The translations under genes and the position numbers were made by a program. Below are positions 46,925-55,921 of a stretch of DNA of 64,000 bases, piece by piece. Origin of the DNA: JAJFUE01 sp041687335. Lineage in GTDB: Bacteria > Sumerlaeota > Sumerlaeia > MVZB01. Positions within the stretch are counted from its first letter, which is position 1. Every line of letters starts with the position of its first letter. The notes under the pieces are model-generated. The model saw only the letters and a program-made list of their open reading frames with translations. It did no database searches and had not been told where the DNA came from. The stretch lies in assembly GCA_041687335.1 (NCBI GenBank), contig JAWLCE010000011.1, forward strand, positions 48,570 to 112,569, written 5' to 3'.

Positions 46925-47922
46925 GGCGCTGCCTCCTCACGACTAAGCGACCTGATGTATTCGAGCAGCCGCAGCATGTCAGCCTCATCGATGACACCCG
47001 TGTAGCTGGGCATGATCGGCTCATACCCCGCAACGATCTCCCGCTGGGGCAGCAGGATGGCATCGCGGACATAGCGGTGGTCGGCCGTGACCCGCTCGCC
47101 GTTTTCCAATCTCACCGACGAGCCCCAAAGTCCCCGCAGGGAGGGCGCCAGAATTTGCGATTCCGGTTCATGACAGCCACTGCAGCCATGGCGCAGGTAG
47201 AGGATGCGGCCCTCTTGGGCGAGGGTGGTCTCGGGGCGTTGGCCATCGAGCCAGTGCTGATAATCGGCCGGCTCCATCACGATGATCTGGCCGCGCATGC
47301 CGGAGTGGTCGGTGCCGCAGTATTCAGCGCAGAAGAGGTGATAGGTGCCGGTGCGGGTGGGAGTGAAATATACGCTGGTATAGCGCCCCGGCAGCACGTC
47401 CATCTTGACGCGGAAGGCGGGGACGAAAAAGCTGTGGATGACATCCTGCGAAACCATCGTCAACCGGACGCGGTGCCCCACCGGGAGGTGGAGTTCGTTG
47501 ATCTCGGAGGGGCCCTCGGGGTGTTGAAACTTCCACATCCATTGCCGGGCGACGGCATAGATATCCAGGTCGATGCCGCTGGGGGGGGACTGGACGCGGA
47601 AGAAGAGCACCGTGCTCCAGGCGAAGATGGCGAGGAAGATGAGCAGCGTCCCCACGATCCAGCTGGTCTCGAGCAGCAGCAGGTCATGGGGCGGGAAGCG
47701 GCGGTTGACGTGCGAGCCGCGCCGGTAATACCAGGCAAAGACGATGATCAGAGCGGCGATCAGGACCATCACGGCGCCGTTGATTGCCACAAGGGCCAGA
47801 TAGAAAGCGTCCAGCCGTGGCGCCTGCTCGGAAGCCTGTTCCGGCCAGAACATCCGCTCCTGCGCGACCGCGGCGACGGGAGCCGATACCAGCAGGACAA
47901 GATAGACGAGCAGGCGCCTCAT
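46921..47922 (-). CDS. coxB: Cytochrome c oxidase subunit II with fused cytochrome c (caa3 type)
   Basis: A 333-residue subunit II. A signal-like segment and two transmembrane helices are followed by a cupredoxin domain with the CuA motif CAEYCGTDHSGM and its partner histidine in VIHSFFVPAF. A C-terminal cytochrome c domain has CSGCH and the methionine ligand in MPSYTG. The fused cytochrome makes this a caa3 oxidase able to take electrons directly from ACIII. Overlaps of four bases join it to the genes on both sides. Confidence 0.95.
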   Translation of the reverse strand: MRRLLVYLVLLVSAPVAAVAQERMFWPEQASEQAPRLDAFYLALVAINGAVMVLIAALIIVFAWYYRRGSHVNRRFPPHDLLLLETSWIVGTLLIFLAIFAWSTVLFFRVQSPPSGIDLDIYAVARQWMWKFQHPEGPSEINELHLPVGHRVRLTMVSQDVIHSFFVPAFRVKMDVLPGRYTSVYFTPTRTGTYHLFCAEYCGTDHSGMRGQIIVMEPADYQHWLDGQRPETTLAQEGRILYLRHGCSGCHEPESQILAPSLRGLWGSSVRLENGERVTADHRYVRDAILLPQREIVAGYEPIMPSYTGVIDEADMLRLLEYIRSLSREEAAP

Positions 47923-48308
47923 GGCTGTCCCTCCTCATGGGCCGGCCAGCCGGGCAGACCGCGCTCGACTGCCAGTTCCAGCGCGCGCGCGGCCGGAATC
48001 CGTGCGATCCCTTGCTCGGCATCGGTCCAACCATAGCTGGTGAGGAGTGCCTCCTCCCGGTTCCTCAGTTCGCGCATCTGCGCGCCGGGGATCACAATCA
48101 GGCGTGGCTCAGGTGGCACCGGCCGTTCGACGCGCGAGACGACATCGGGGGGATCACCAGACAGCAGTACGCCCAGCCAGCCGTAAAGGAATGCCACCAG
48201 CGCAATCACGAGCCCGAGTCCAAGCAGGATGCCCAGCACGGCCAGCGCCAGCGGCCCAAAGGGTAGGTCGCGCGTCTCATGGGTGGGTTTGTGCGGCAGT
48301 TCATTCAT
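47919..48308 (-). CDS. Small single-helix membrane protein of the ACIII-caa3 operon
   Basis: A 129-residue protein with one transmembrane helix (about 17-45). A soluble core contains LRNREEALLTSYGWTDAEQG and RIPAARALELAVERGLP. Proteins with an SYGW-D---G--RIP pattern are, from memory, frequent beside oxidase genes in Planctomycetota and Acidobacteriota, but I know no assigned function. It sits exactly between actF and coxB with four-base overlaps on both sides, suggesting stoichiometric synthesis with both complexes. It is related to the 20916-21302 product of operon 1. Confidence 0.82.
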   Translation of the reverse strand: MNELPHKPTHETRDLPFGPLALAVLGILLGLGLVIALVAFLYGWLGVLLSGDPPDVVSRVERPVPPEPRLIVIPGAQMRELRNREEALLTSYGWTDAEQGIARIPAARALELAVERGLPGWPAHEEGQP

Positions 48309-49489
48309 GGCCTCTGATGCTCGTTTCCTGCCTCAAGCAGATGGGTGAAGGCCGGGTCGTTGAGTGCCAGTAGCGGGGCATGGCGCAGTTCCCGCAGCCA
48401 GAGGGCCAGCCAGATGCCCCCGATGGCCAGCGGCGCCAACAGGTCCATCCAGTGCAGATAGAAGCGGCCGGGATGAAGCGAGGGCACCACCAGCCAGATG
48501 AAATGCAGCGCATGGACAACCAGAAGATAAACGGCCACCGGCAGCAGGAACGCGGCGTCCTGCTTGATCCGCACGTGCAACAGCACCAGGAATGGAAGCG
48601 CAAAGTGCAGGACCGCCAGCGCCAGCGCCAGCCATTGCCAGCCGCCATGATTTCGTTCGATGAACCAGTTGTTGTCCTCGCGCATGTTGGCCATCCAGAT
48701 GATGATGAACTGCATCAGGCCCATGTAGCTCCACAGCAGCACGAAGGCCATCAGCAGGTTGCCCAGGTCGTTGATGTGGCGGCGCCTGACGGCCAGCCCG
48801 AGAAGACCCGTGCGCGCGAGCGCCAACACGGCCACCGTGCCCAGCGCCAGCGCCGAGAGCGCCTGCCCGACAATCAGAATGACCGGATAGATCGACGAGA
48901 AGAATCGTGGTGAGAGCGACATCAGCCAATCCGTGGCGGCGAAGGTGAAGGTCAGGAAGTAGACGATCATGCCGATGACGCTCAGCGGCACGAGCCAGGG
49001 CGCGGGCCGTGCGGTGCCGGCAAGGTCGCGCCGGCGCGACCATCCCACCAGCGCCCAGGCGAGCGCCGTCCAGAGGAACAGACAGGCCAGCCAGCGAAAG
49101 GTGAAGAAGGTCGGGTTAAGGTAGAGCAGCTTGGCTTCCACCAGCGGCGTCAGCTGATCGGGCTGGGTCCAGGGATAAACCAGGCCCATGCCCAGCAGCA
49201 GCGGCGCAAAGGCCAGCAGCATGAGGGGCACCAGCCGGGCGCCGGCCTCGAGCGGACGGCGAATGAGGTAGCCCCATTCGCCGTTCACCATGTATTGCAG
49301 CATCAGCAGCACGAGCGAACCGAAGGCGATGTTGCTCCAGTAGGCCCAGCCCAGCAGCCATGACCGAAGCGCCTGGCGCAGGTCGAAAATGGCGCCGATG
49401 GCCAGCAGCGCCAGCGCGATGAACCCGATGATGAGGGTGCGGCGCTCCCAGGCAATCAGACGGCGGCCGATGAGAAAAGCATCCTTCAT
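48305..49489 (-). CDS. actF: ACIII operon 2: NrfD-like membrane subunit ActF
   Basis: A 394-residue membrane protein with about ten helices, paralogue of 19689-20903. Matching runs are TFAATDWLMSLSPRFFSSIY and LMQFIIIWMANMREDNNWF. It is coupled to actE and to the small membrane protein gene by four-base overlaps. Confidence 0.92.
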   Translation of the reverse strand: MKDAFLIGRRLIAWERRTLIIGFIALALLAIGAIFDLRQALRSWLLGWAYWSNIAFGSLVLLMLQYMVNGEWGYLIRRPLEAGARLVPLMLLAFAPLLLGMGLVYPWTQPDQLTPLVEAKLLYLNPTFFTFRWLACLFLWTALAWALVGWSRRRDLAGTARPAPWLVPLSVIGMIVYFLTFTFAATDWLMSLSPRFFSSIYPVILIVGQALSALALGTVAVLALARTGLLGLAVRRRHINDLGNLLMAFVLLWSYMGLMQFIIIWMANMREDNNWFIERNHGGWQWLALALAVLHFALPFLVLLHVRIKQDAAFLLPVAVYLLVVHALHFIWLVVPSLHPGRFYLHWMDLLAPLAIGGIWLALWLRELRHAPLLALNDPAFTHLLEAGNEHQRP

Positions 49490-50100
49490 GGCGCAGGCAG
49501 CCTTTCCTGGTCCGCTGCCGGCAAATCGTCCGCCGGGATGTGCTGGCTGAGTTGAAGGACGCGAATCCAGCCGATGATCGCCCAGCGGTCGGTGGGTGTG
49601 ATGCGATCCCGATAGCTGTACATCACGCCGTAGCCGTTGGTGATGACATCAAAAAAGTAGCCGGCGGGTGCGGCGCGCAGGCGGTCCTGGTGCAGCGTCG
49701 GCGGAGCCGGAAACCCCCGCAGCACGATCAGGCCCTGACCCTGGCCGGTGCGGTCATGGCAGGGGGCGCAGTAGATGTCGTAACGCTGTCGTCCACGCTC
49801 GAGCAACTCGCGCGAGACTTCCAGCGGGATGTCATCGACCCATGCGCCCCCGGCCGTGACGCCGGTGCGCTGGCGCGGGGGCAGGTCGAGGTCTCCTTGC
49901 GCGACCGTGCCGGGAATTTTGGGGCGTGCGGAAGTGCCATCGGCAAAAACAGAGCTGACCTCAAATGTCTCGCGCGCAGGATCGTCGTACATCCCCTGGC
50001 GGCAGCCCAGCAGCATCAGGGTCCACAAGAGCACGATGGCCAGCCGCAGGATGCCAATCAGGCGGTCCTCAATTTGGTCAATGGTGGCGGCTTTCATCAT
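49486..50100 (-). CDS. actE: ACIII operon 2: monoheme cytochrome c lipoprotein ActE
   Basis: A 204-residue lipoprotein cytochrome c; the signal ends in LMLLGC (C33) and the single heme site is CAPCH. GVMYSYRDRI downstream holds the likely methionine ligand. Paralogue of 19045-19692. The first of two adjacent ATG codons gives the ATGA overlap with actD. Confidence 0.92.
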   Translation of the reverse strand: MMKAATIDQIEDRLIGILRLAIVLLWTLMLLGCRQGMYDDPARETFEVSSVFADGTSARPKIPGTVAQGDLDLPPRQRTGVTAGGAWVDDIPLEVSRELLERGRQRYDIYCAPCHDRTGQGQGLIVLRGFPAPPTLHQDRLRAAPAGYFFDVITNGYGVMYSYRDRITPTDRWAIIGWIRVLQLSQHIPADDLPAADQERLPAP

Positions 50101-50693
50101 GGCCTGGGCTCCGGCGCGACCGTTGCATGCGCGACATCTTCGAACTCCTCGCGCACCAGCGTCAGTGAGCGCGGACCGAGCGACTCCAGCAGGGTCCGGG
50201 TGTCGGGCATTTTGTAGCGAGGATCATTGGCTTCGATGCTGAGGAAAAATCCGTCGATGGTGGCGCGTTCGAAATGCGGCGCGGCGAACAGCGGGTGATG
50301 GACCCGTGGCAATCCATTGCGCGCCAGCATGCCGAAGGCCGCGGTCAGCGCGGCAAACAGAATGCCGACCTCGAATGTGATCGGCAGGAACGCCGGCCAG
50401 CTGTGGAGTGGTTTGTCCCCGATATTGAGCGGGTACTGGTAGACGAGCGCAAACCACTGCATGAAATAACCCAGGCCCGCGCCGGCAAAACCCGCCGCCG
50501 CCACCGCATAACGCAGCCGCGTCGGGGGGAGCCCCAGCGCCGGTTCGACCTCCACGATTGAGAATGGGCTGTAGGCCTCGACCTGGGTGTAGCCTTCGGC
50601 GCGCACGCGGCGGACGGCGGCGATGAGCTGCTCGGGTTCAGCGAACTCGGCGAGCAAGCCCCAGCTGCGGACATTGTCCAGCCCCTGCTCCAT
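50097..50693 (-). CDS. actD: ACIII operon 2: membrane subunit ActD (DUF3341)
   Basis: A 198-residue DUF3341 protein with a soluble N-terminal part containing YTQVEAYSPFSIVEV and two helices around SWPAFLPITFEVG. Paralogue of 18467-19042. Its ATG shares one base with the actC stop (TGATG), and its stop overlaps actE by four bases. Confidence 0.92.
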   Translation of the reverse strand: MEQGLDNVRSWGLLAEFAEPEQLIAAVRRVRAEGYTQVEAYSPFSIVEVEPALGLPPTRLRYAVAAAGFAGAGLGYFMQWFALVYQYPLNIGDKPLHSWPAFLPITFEVGILFAALTAAFGMLARNGLPRVHHPLFAAPHFERATIDGFFLSIEANDPRYKMPDTRTLLESLGPRSLTLVREEFEDVAHATVAPEPRP

Positions 50694-52084
50694 CAGCGAG
50701 CCACCTCCCCGAGCCGTCCCTCAAGCTGCTTCTGGTGGTGGACCAACTCGCTGACCTCGTGGATCGTGACCAGCGGCAACAGGCGGATGAACAGGAACAT
50801 GCCCGTAATGAAGATCCCCATCGAGCCCAGCATGGTTGCAAAGTCCCAGATCGTCGGCCGGAAGTTGAGCCAGATTGAAGGCGTGTAGCCGCGCGAGAGG
50901 CTGCCGGCGATGATGACGAAACGCTCCAGCCACATGCCGACATTGATCACGAGCGAGATGACCCAGACCAGCGGCAGCGCGCGTCGCACGCCCGCCAGCC
51001 AGAACGTCTGCGGAGCCAGCACGTTGAACAGGATCAAGCCCCAGTAGGCCCAGGCATAGTCGCCCATGATGCGATCGGCCATCATGAAGCGCTCGTAGCC
51101 GGAACCGCTGTACCAGGCGAAGAAGGCTTCCGAGAAGTAGCCATAGCCGACCAGCAGACTGGTGGCGATGGCCAGGTAGCACATGAAGTCGATGTGGCGA
51201 GCCGTAATCATGTTGTGCAGGCCATAGGCCGCGCGCAGCGGGATCGCCAGCGTCAGCACCATCGCCATGCCCGAAAGGATCGCGCCGGCGACGAAGTATG
51301 GGGGAAAGATGGTCGCATGCCAGCCAGGCACCACCGAGACGGCAAAGTCGAGGCCGACGATCGAATGGACTGAGACGACCAGCGGTGTGGCCAGCGCCGC
51401 CAGTACCAGGTAGGCCGTCCGGTAGCGTTGCCAGTGGCGGGCGGCCCCGCGCCAGCCGAGCGCGGCAACTCCATAGAGCCGGCGCGCCAGCCGGTTGCGC
51501 GAGCGGTCGCGCATCGTCGCCAGATCGGGAATCATCCCGACATACCAGAAGACCAGCGAGACGGTGAAGTATGTGGTTACGGCGAAGACATCCCAAACCA
51601 GCGGGCTGCGGAACTGGGGCCATAATTCCATCGTATTGGGGTAGGGGAGGATGAAATAGGCCACCTGCGGCCGGCCCAGGTGCAGGATCGGAAACAGGCC
51701 GGCGCAGGTGACGGCAAAGACGGTCATTGCCTCGGCCAGACGATTGATGGAATTGCGCCAGTCCTGTTTGACCAGCAGCAGGATCGCCGAGATCAGCGTG
51801 CCGGCATGGCCGATGCCGACCCACCAGACGAAGTTGGTGATATCAAAGGCCCAGGCCACGGGCACCTGCAGTCCCCAGATGCCGACGCCGCGGCCGAACA
51901 GCAGCAACGTCGATAGCATGAAGATCATCAGCAGCGACAATCCCAGCAGGAATCCACCCCACCAGAACCGCGGCGCCGGCTGGCGCAGAATGACCCCGCT
52001 GACCTGGTCGACCAGCCGTCCGTAATCCTGGTTGGGCTCAAGGACCGGCGGCAGGGCGGGATGTTCCTGGCGCAGCTTTTTCAT
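50693..52084 (-). CDS. actC: ACIII operon 2: NrfD-like quinol-binding membrane subunit ActC
   Basis: A 463-residue NrfD-family membrane protein with about ten helices, paralogue of 17046-18470, expected to oxidise menaquinol. The frame stays open upstream through the end of actB to 52366; ATG 52084, in an ATGA overlap with the actB stop, gives the natural N-terminus MKKLRQEHPAL. Confidence 0.92.
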   Translation of the reverse strand: MKKLRQEHPALPPVLEPNQDYGRLVDQVSGVILRQPAPRFWWGGFLLGLSLLMIFMLSTLLLFGRGVGIWGLQVPVAWAFDITNFVWWVGIGHAGTLISAILLLVKQDWRNSINRLAEAMTVFAVTCAGLFPILHLGRPQVAYFILPYPNTMELWPQFRSPLVWDVFAVTTYFTVSLVFWYVGMIPDLATMRDRSRNRLARRLYGVAALGWRGAARHWQRYRTAYLVLAALATPLVVSVHSIVGLDFAVSVVPGWHATIFPPYFVAGAILSGMAMVLTLAIPLRAAYGLHNMITARHIDFMCYLAIATSLLVGYGYFSEAFFAWYSGSGYERFMMADRIMGDYAWAYWGLILFNVLAPQTFWLAGVRRALPLVWVISLVINVGMWLERFVIIAGSLSRGYTPSIWLNFRPTIWDFATMLGSMGIFITGMFLFIRLLPLVTIHEVSELVHHQKQLEGRLGEVAR

Positions 52085-55000
52085 GAGGGGGAAACATCCT
52101 CCTCGGCAGCCGGGGCCGGGTTCCGCACGCGCGCAAGATAACTGATGCGGGGAAAGGTGTTGAGTTCCTCGAGCACGCCATAGGCGTGGGGCTCCTGCTT
52201 GAGTGCGACGACGCGGCTTTCGGGATCGTTCAGGTTGCCAAACTCGATGGCGCGCGTCGGACAGGCGGACTGACAGGCGGTCGTGACCTCGCCGTCGCGC
52301 ACAGGGCGCCCCTCGTTCTTGGCATCGATGCGCGCGCGGCTGATGCGTTGGATGCAGAAGGTGCACTTCTCCATCACGCCGCGCATGCGCACGGTCACGT
52401 CGGGATTGTACTGTAGGGCGCGCGTCTCGTTCTCATTGGCATAGGAGAGGAAATTGAAGCGGCGCACCTTATAGGGGCAGTTATTCGAGCAGTAGCGCGT
52501 GCCGATGCAGCGATTGTAGACCATCACGTTGAGCCCCATCTCGTCATGCACGGTGGCCTTGACCGGGCAGACATATTCGCAAGGGGCCTTTTCGCAGTGC
52601 TGGCAGAGCATGGGCTGAAAAATGGTTGCGGGATGATCGGCCGGTCCTTCGATGTAATGGTCGATGCGCAGCCAATGCATTTCGCGGCCGCGAACTACCT
52701 CGCGCTCGCCGACCACCGGGACATTGTTTTCTGCCACGCACGCCACCACGCAGGCATTGCAGCCAACGCAGGCTGTCAGATCGATCGACATGCCCCACGA
52801 CAGCGGCTCGTTCTTGAACAGGCCGGCGCCCTCGGGATAGAGGTCGGTTACCGGTTCCTCGGCATGATGCAGATGAATGAAATGCTCCGGGTCGTCGCGA
52901 AAATTTTCCAGATTCCCCTGGAGCGCAAACTCGCGCTCGCCTTGCTGGATCTGGTATTGAGCGGCGGCCAGCGGCGGCCCTGTCTTGATCCGGCGCAGCC
53001 TTGCGCCGATTGCCTGCCAGAGATTGGAGGTGGCACGAATTTCGTAGGCGCTGAAGCCGTGGCCCGCGCCGACGCGCCCGCCCAGCCGCCGCCCATAACC
53101 CAGATGCACCGTCACGCAGTCCGGCGCATGTCCCGCCAGCACCCAGATCGGCGCCTCGACGACGCGGCCATCCAGCTCGAGCTCAACGATATCCCGATTG
53201 GCCAGCCCGAGCCGATCGGCCGTGGCGGGAGCGATGAGGGCGGCATTGCTCCACGTCAGGCGCGTCATCGGTTTGGGGCATTCCTGAAGCCAGCCGTTGT
53301 TGGCATAGCGGCCGTCCCAGATCGTCGGATCGGGGCGGAAGATGATCTCCAGGGTCTCCGGAGCGGCGGGCTGCTCGCGCGCCCAGGCCTCGAACAATCG
53401 CCGCGGCAGGTCGGTAGCCATTGGCGGCATTTCGGGATGAGACGCGCTGTTGGCGATGATGCCGTCATGGAGCGCCCGGCGCCAGGCCTCCTCGGGATCC
53501 TCGCCGTCCAACCGGCCCGACCAGTGACGGCGGATGAGTTCCTGGCCAGGCACGCGCGGCTCCCCGGCGAGGATCGCCAGCAGCTCGTGCGGGGTCCAGC
53601 CGTTGTAGAGCGGGGCGATCAGCGGCTGAACGATCGTTGCGCTGCCGTCAAAAGCGCGGGCATCGGACCAGCCTTCCAGTTCGTGGGCCGCCGGCAAAAA
53701 CCAGTTCGCATAGGAGGCGGTTTCATCGTGGTAGAGCGACCAGTAGACCCGTTGGCGAACCTTGAGCAGGCGGTTGCCTAGATCAAGGTCGGCCGGGGCG
53801 CTGTAGACGGGATTGCCGCCCAGCATGATGAGGGTGTCCACCTCGCCGGCGTCGATCGCTTCGGCCAGTTCGGCCAGTGAAGCGTGCGGATCGGGAGTGC
53901 CGGTCAGGGGCGGCGGAATCATTGTGATCGTCGTTCCGAAATTGCCCAACTGCTGGTTGATCGCATAGGCGAGCGCATGAACGGCGGCGGGTTGATATTC
54001 GCCTGCCAGCAGCAGTGAGCGGCCGGCGTGGGCGCGCAGGTCGGCGGCGGCGCGGTCGAGCCAGCGGCGCTGAAATGGTGTGAGCCCATCATCATCGCCC
54101 CCACCCGACGCGACACCGAGCCGGTCGGCGAGGTAACGCGCCGCCGCAGGGATCCGCGCCGGCCGTAGCGGCAATCGCTCGTCGGCCATCGCTCCGGTGG
54201 CCGTATAATTGGATTCAATGGCGTGTAGCCGATTCATTGTTGTCGTCCCGGCGCGCATGCGGCGGCGGTCGATAAACCCCCGTGCCTGCGGGATCATCGC
54301 AGGACCATGGGTCAGGAAGTCAGCATCCAGGGCGACGATCACCTCGGCGGCATCGGTGTGAAAAACTGGTTGCAGGTCCCGGCCAAATGCGAGTTGCGCT
54401 CCAAGCCGACCGCCGGTGCCGTGAGCCGGCTCGTGCCAGTGCCATCGGGCGGCGGGAAAAATATCAAGCCAACGCTGGATCTGCGTGGTCAGCGTTGGCG
54501 ATGAAATCGCTCCAGTCAGCAAGCGCAGCCCGGCCCCGCCGTTGGCGCGCAATGCGTCCCATTCGCGCAGGTAATCGCTGATGAAGGCATCGGGTGAGCT
54601 GAGGACCCCGCCGCGCAGATAGCTGGTGGCGCGTTCGGGATCGTAGAGCGAGAGCACGTCGGCCTGCATGAACAGGTCGGTGGCGCCAAGACTGGCGGGA
54701 TGGAGCGGATTGCCTTCAATCTTGGTCGGGCGCTCGGTATGGGTCTCGACCAAAGCCCCGCGCGCAAGGCCGCCCAAGGTCAAAGCCGTGGCATATTGTC
54801 GGGGATGCCCCGGCACCACCATTTCCGGCTGGTTGACGTAGGGCAGGATGTGTTCGCGTGGTTGGCTGGTGCAGCCGCCCAGCCCGGCCAGCGCCAGCGA
54901 GGCGGCGGCCAGTTGGATGAATTGACGGCGGTTGACAGCCTCCGCCATCGCCGCGCTGTGGCGCGGGAATGTTTCCTCGAACCAGCGGTGCAGCGCGGGG

Positions 55001-55125
55001 GATTCGGCCAGCTCCTCGATTGCGTGCCACAGCTCGCGTCCTCGCAGCCGCCCAAGGCGCTTGCGCAGCGCCTCGACGGGATCATCCGTCGCGGTCTGGT
55101 GTGCGGACTGTGGGGCATCGGTCAT
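52081..55125 (-). CDS. actB: ACIII operon 2: iron-sulfur/molybdopterin-like subunit ActB
   Basis: A 1,014-residue paralogue of 14009-17041 with the same layout: a Tat-like lipoprotein signal (NRRQFIQL to LGGC), a molybdopterin-oxidoreductase-like middle, and a ferredoxin-like C-terminus with CVGCNACVVAC, CQHCEKAPCEYVC, CIGTRYCSNNC and CTFC/CQSAC. It should carry the four Fe-S clusters linking ActC to the hemes of ActA. It starts 15 bases after actA, the only real gap in the operon before coxD. Confidence 0.93.
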   Translation of the reverse strand: MTDAPQSAHQTATDDPVEALRKRLGRLRGRELWHAIEELAESPALHRWFEETFPRHSAAMAEAVNRRQFIQLAAASLALAGLGGCTSQPREHILPYVNQPEMVVPGHPRQYATALTLGGLARGALVETHTERPTKIEGNPLHPASLGATDLFMQADVLSLYDPERATSYLRGGVLSSPDAFISDYLREWDALRANGGAGLRLLTGAISSPTLTTQIQRWLDIFPAARWHWHEPAHGTGGRLGAQLAFGRDLQPVFHTDAAEVIVALDADFLTHGPAMIPQARGFIDRRRMRAGTTTMNRLHAIESNYTATGAMADERLPLRPARIPAAARYLADRLGVASGGGDDDGLTPFQRRWLDRAAADLRAHAGRSLLLAGEYQPAAVHALAYAINQQLGNFGTTITMIPPPLTGTPDPHASLAELAEAIDAGEVDTLIMLGGNPVYSAPADLDLGNRLLKVRQRVYWSLYHDETASYANWFLPAAHELEGWSDARAFDGSATIVQPLIAPLYNGWTPHELLAILAGEPRVPGQELIRRHWSGRLDGEDPEEAWRRALHDGIIANSASHPEMPPMATDLPRRLFEAWAREQPAAPETLEIIFRPDPTIWDGRYANNGWLQECPKPMTRLTWSNAALIAPATADRLGLANRDIVELELDGRVVEAPIWVLAGHAPDCVTVHLGYGRRLGGRVGAGHGFSAYEIRATSNLWQAIGARLRRIKTGPPLAAAQYQIQQGEREFALQGNLENFRDDPEHFIHLHHAEEPVTDLYPEGAGLFKNEPLSWGMSIDLTACVGCNACVVACVAENNVPVVGEREVVRGREMHWLRIDHYIEGPADHPATIFQPMLCQHCEKAPCEYVCPVKATVHDEMGLNVMVYNRCIGTRYCSNNCPYKVRRFNFLSYANENETRALQYNPDVTVRMRGVMEKCTFCIQRISRARIDAKNEGRPVRDGEVTTACQSACPTRAIEFGNLNDPESRVVALKQEPHAYGVLEELNTFPRISYLARVRNPAPAAEEDVSPS

Positions 55126-55140
55126 CAGAACCCTCCCGTA

Positions 55141-55791
55141 TCAGCGGTGACAGGTGGAGCATTGAGTCAGACTGCGGATGCCGTATTCCCGCACCAGGCG
55201 CGTGCCCAACTCCAATTGATCCGCCGGCTGAACGTATTCCATGTTGAAGATTTCCTCGCGCGGGCGGACGAATAGTTCGGGTTGGGTGTGGCAGTCCAGG
55301 CACCAGCGCATTGTCAGGGTCTCGGTCTTCCAGATCAGCGGCATCATGTCCACCCGCCCATGGCAAGTCGAACAGCCGATGCCCTTGTTGACATGCACCG
55401 AGTGATCAAAGTATGTGAAGTCGGGCAGGTCGTGGACGCGCACCCAAGGGATCGGCCGGCGGGTCAGCAGGCTCTCGCGCACAGGGGCGAGCATCGGGCT
55501 GTCGGTCCAGATTTGTGAATGGCATGTCATGCAGACGTGGGTTGAAGGCATGCCGGCGAATGAAGAGATTTCAACGGTGGCGTGGCAGTATCGGCAATCC
55601 AGCCCATCATCCAGGACGTGATGCTGGTGGCTGAAAGGAATCGGCTGGATGATCGGATAGTTGGTGCCCATGATGTAGTCCGATTGCAGCCATTGCGACC
55701 AGGCGAGGCCGGCAAGCATCACCAGCAGAACCAGCCCGAGAAGAGTCAGTCGAAAGACTGAATTGGCACTGCGGTGGAATAGCTGGGCCAT
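55141..55791 (-). CDS. actA: ACIII operon 2: pentaheme cytochrome c subunit ActA
   Basis: A 216-residue membrane-anchored cytochrome c with one N-terminal helix (about 13-33) and five CXXCH sites at residues 66-70, 87-91, 140-144, 164-168 and 211-215. Spacing matches ActA of operon 1 almost residue for residue. It is the first gene of the eleven-gene ACIII-caa3 operon. The 130 bases upstream hold a strong hairpin (55844-55892); no clear promoter for this operon was found. Confidence 0.93.
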   Translation of the reverse strand: MAQLFHRSANSVFRLTLLGLVLLVMLAGLAWSQWLQSDYIMGTNYPIIQPIPFSHQHHVLDDGLDCRYCHATVEISSFAGMPSTHVCMTCHSQIWTDSPMLAPVRESLLTRRPIPWVRVHDLPDFTYFDHSVHVNKGIGCSTCHGRVDMMPLIWKTETLTMRWCLDCHTQPELFVRPREEIFNMEYVQPADQLELGTRLVREYGIRSLTQCSTCHR

Positions 55792-55843
55792 GAAAGAAGC
55801 CTTGCCTCAGATGCCCATGCCGTGGGTCGGGCAATCAAAATAA

Positions 55844-55892
55844 GGAACCACTTATCCTCTTTTCGATGAACAATCGGAGGATAAGTGGTTCC
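55844..55892 (-). terminator. 16-bp perfect inverted repeat, probable terminator of the Q-rich gene
   Basis: GGAACCACTTATCCTC at 55844-55859 pairs perfectly with 55877-55892 across a 17-base loop. Read on the minus strand, after the Q-rich gene, the hairpin is followed by the T-rich TTATTTTG, which fits a factor-independent terminator insulating the ACIII-caa3 operon. Its length and perfection would also suit the ends of a small mobile element, but no transposase or target duplication is visible. Confidence 0.65.
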
Positions 55893-55921
55893 CTGTTCAT
55901 GAGGGTTTCAACGCATCAGTT

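Noticed and set aside
55844..55892. Terminal inverted repeats of an insertion sequence
   Set aside because: The arms are only 17 bases apart with no coding content or target duplication; a hairpin terminator is simpler.
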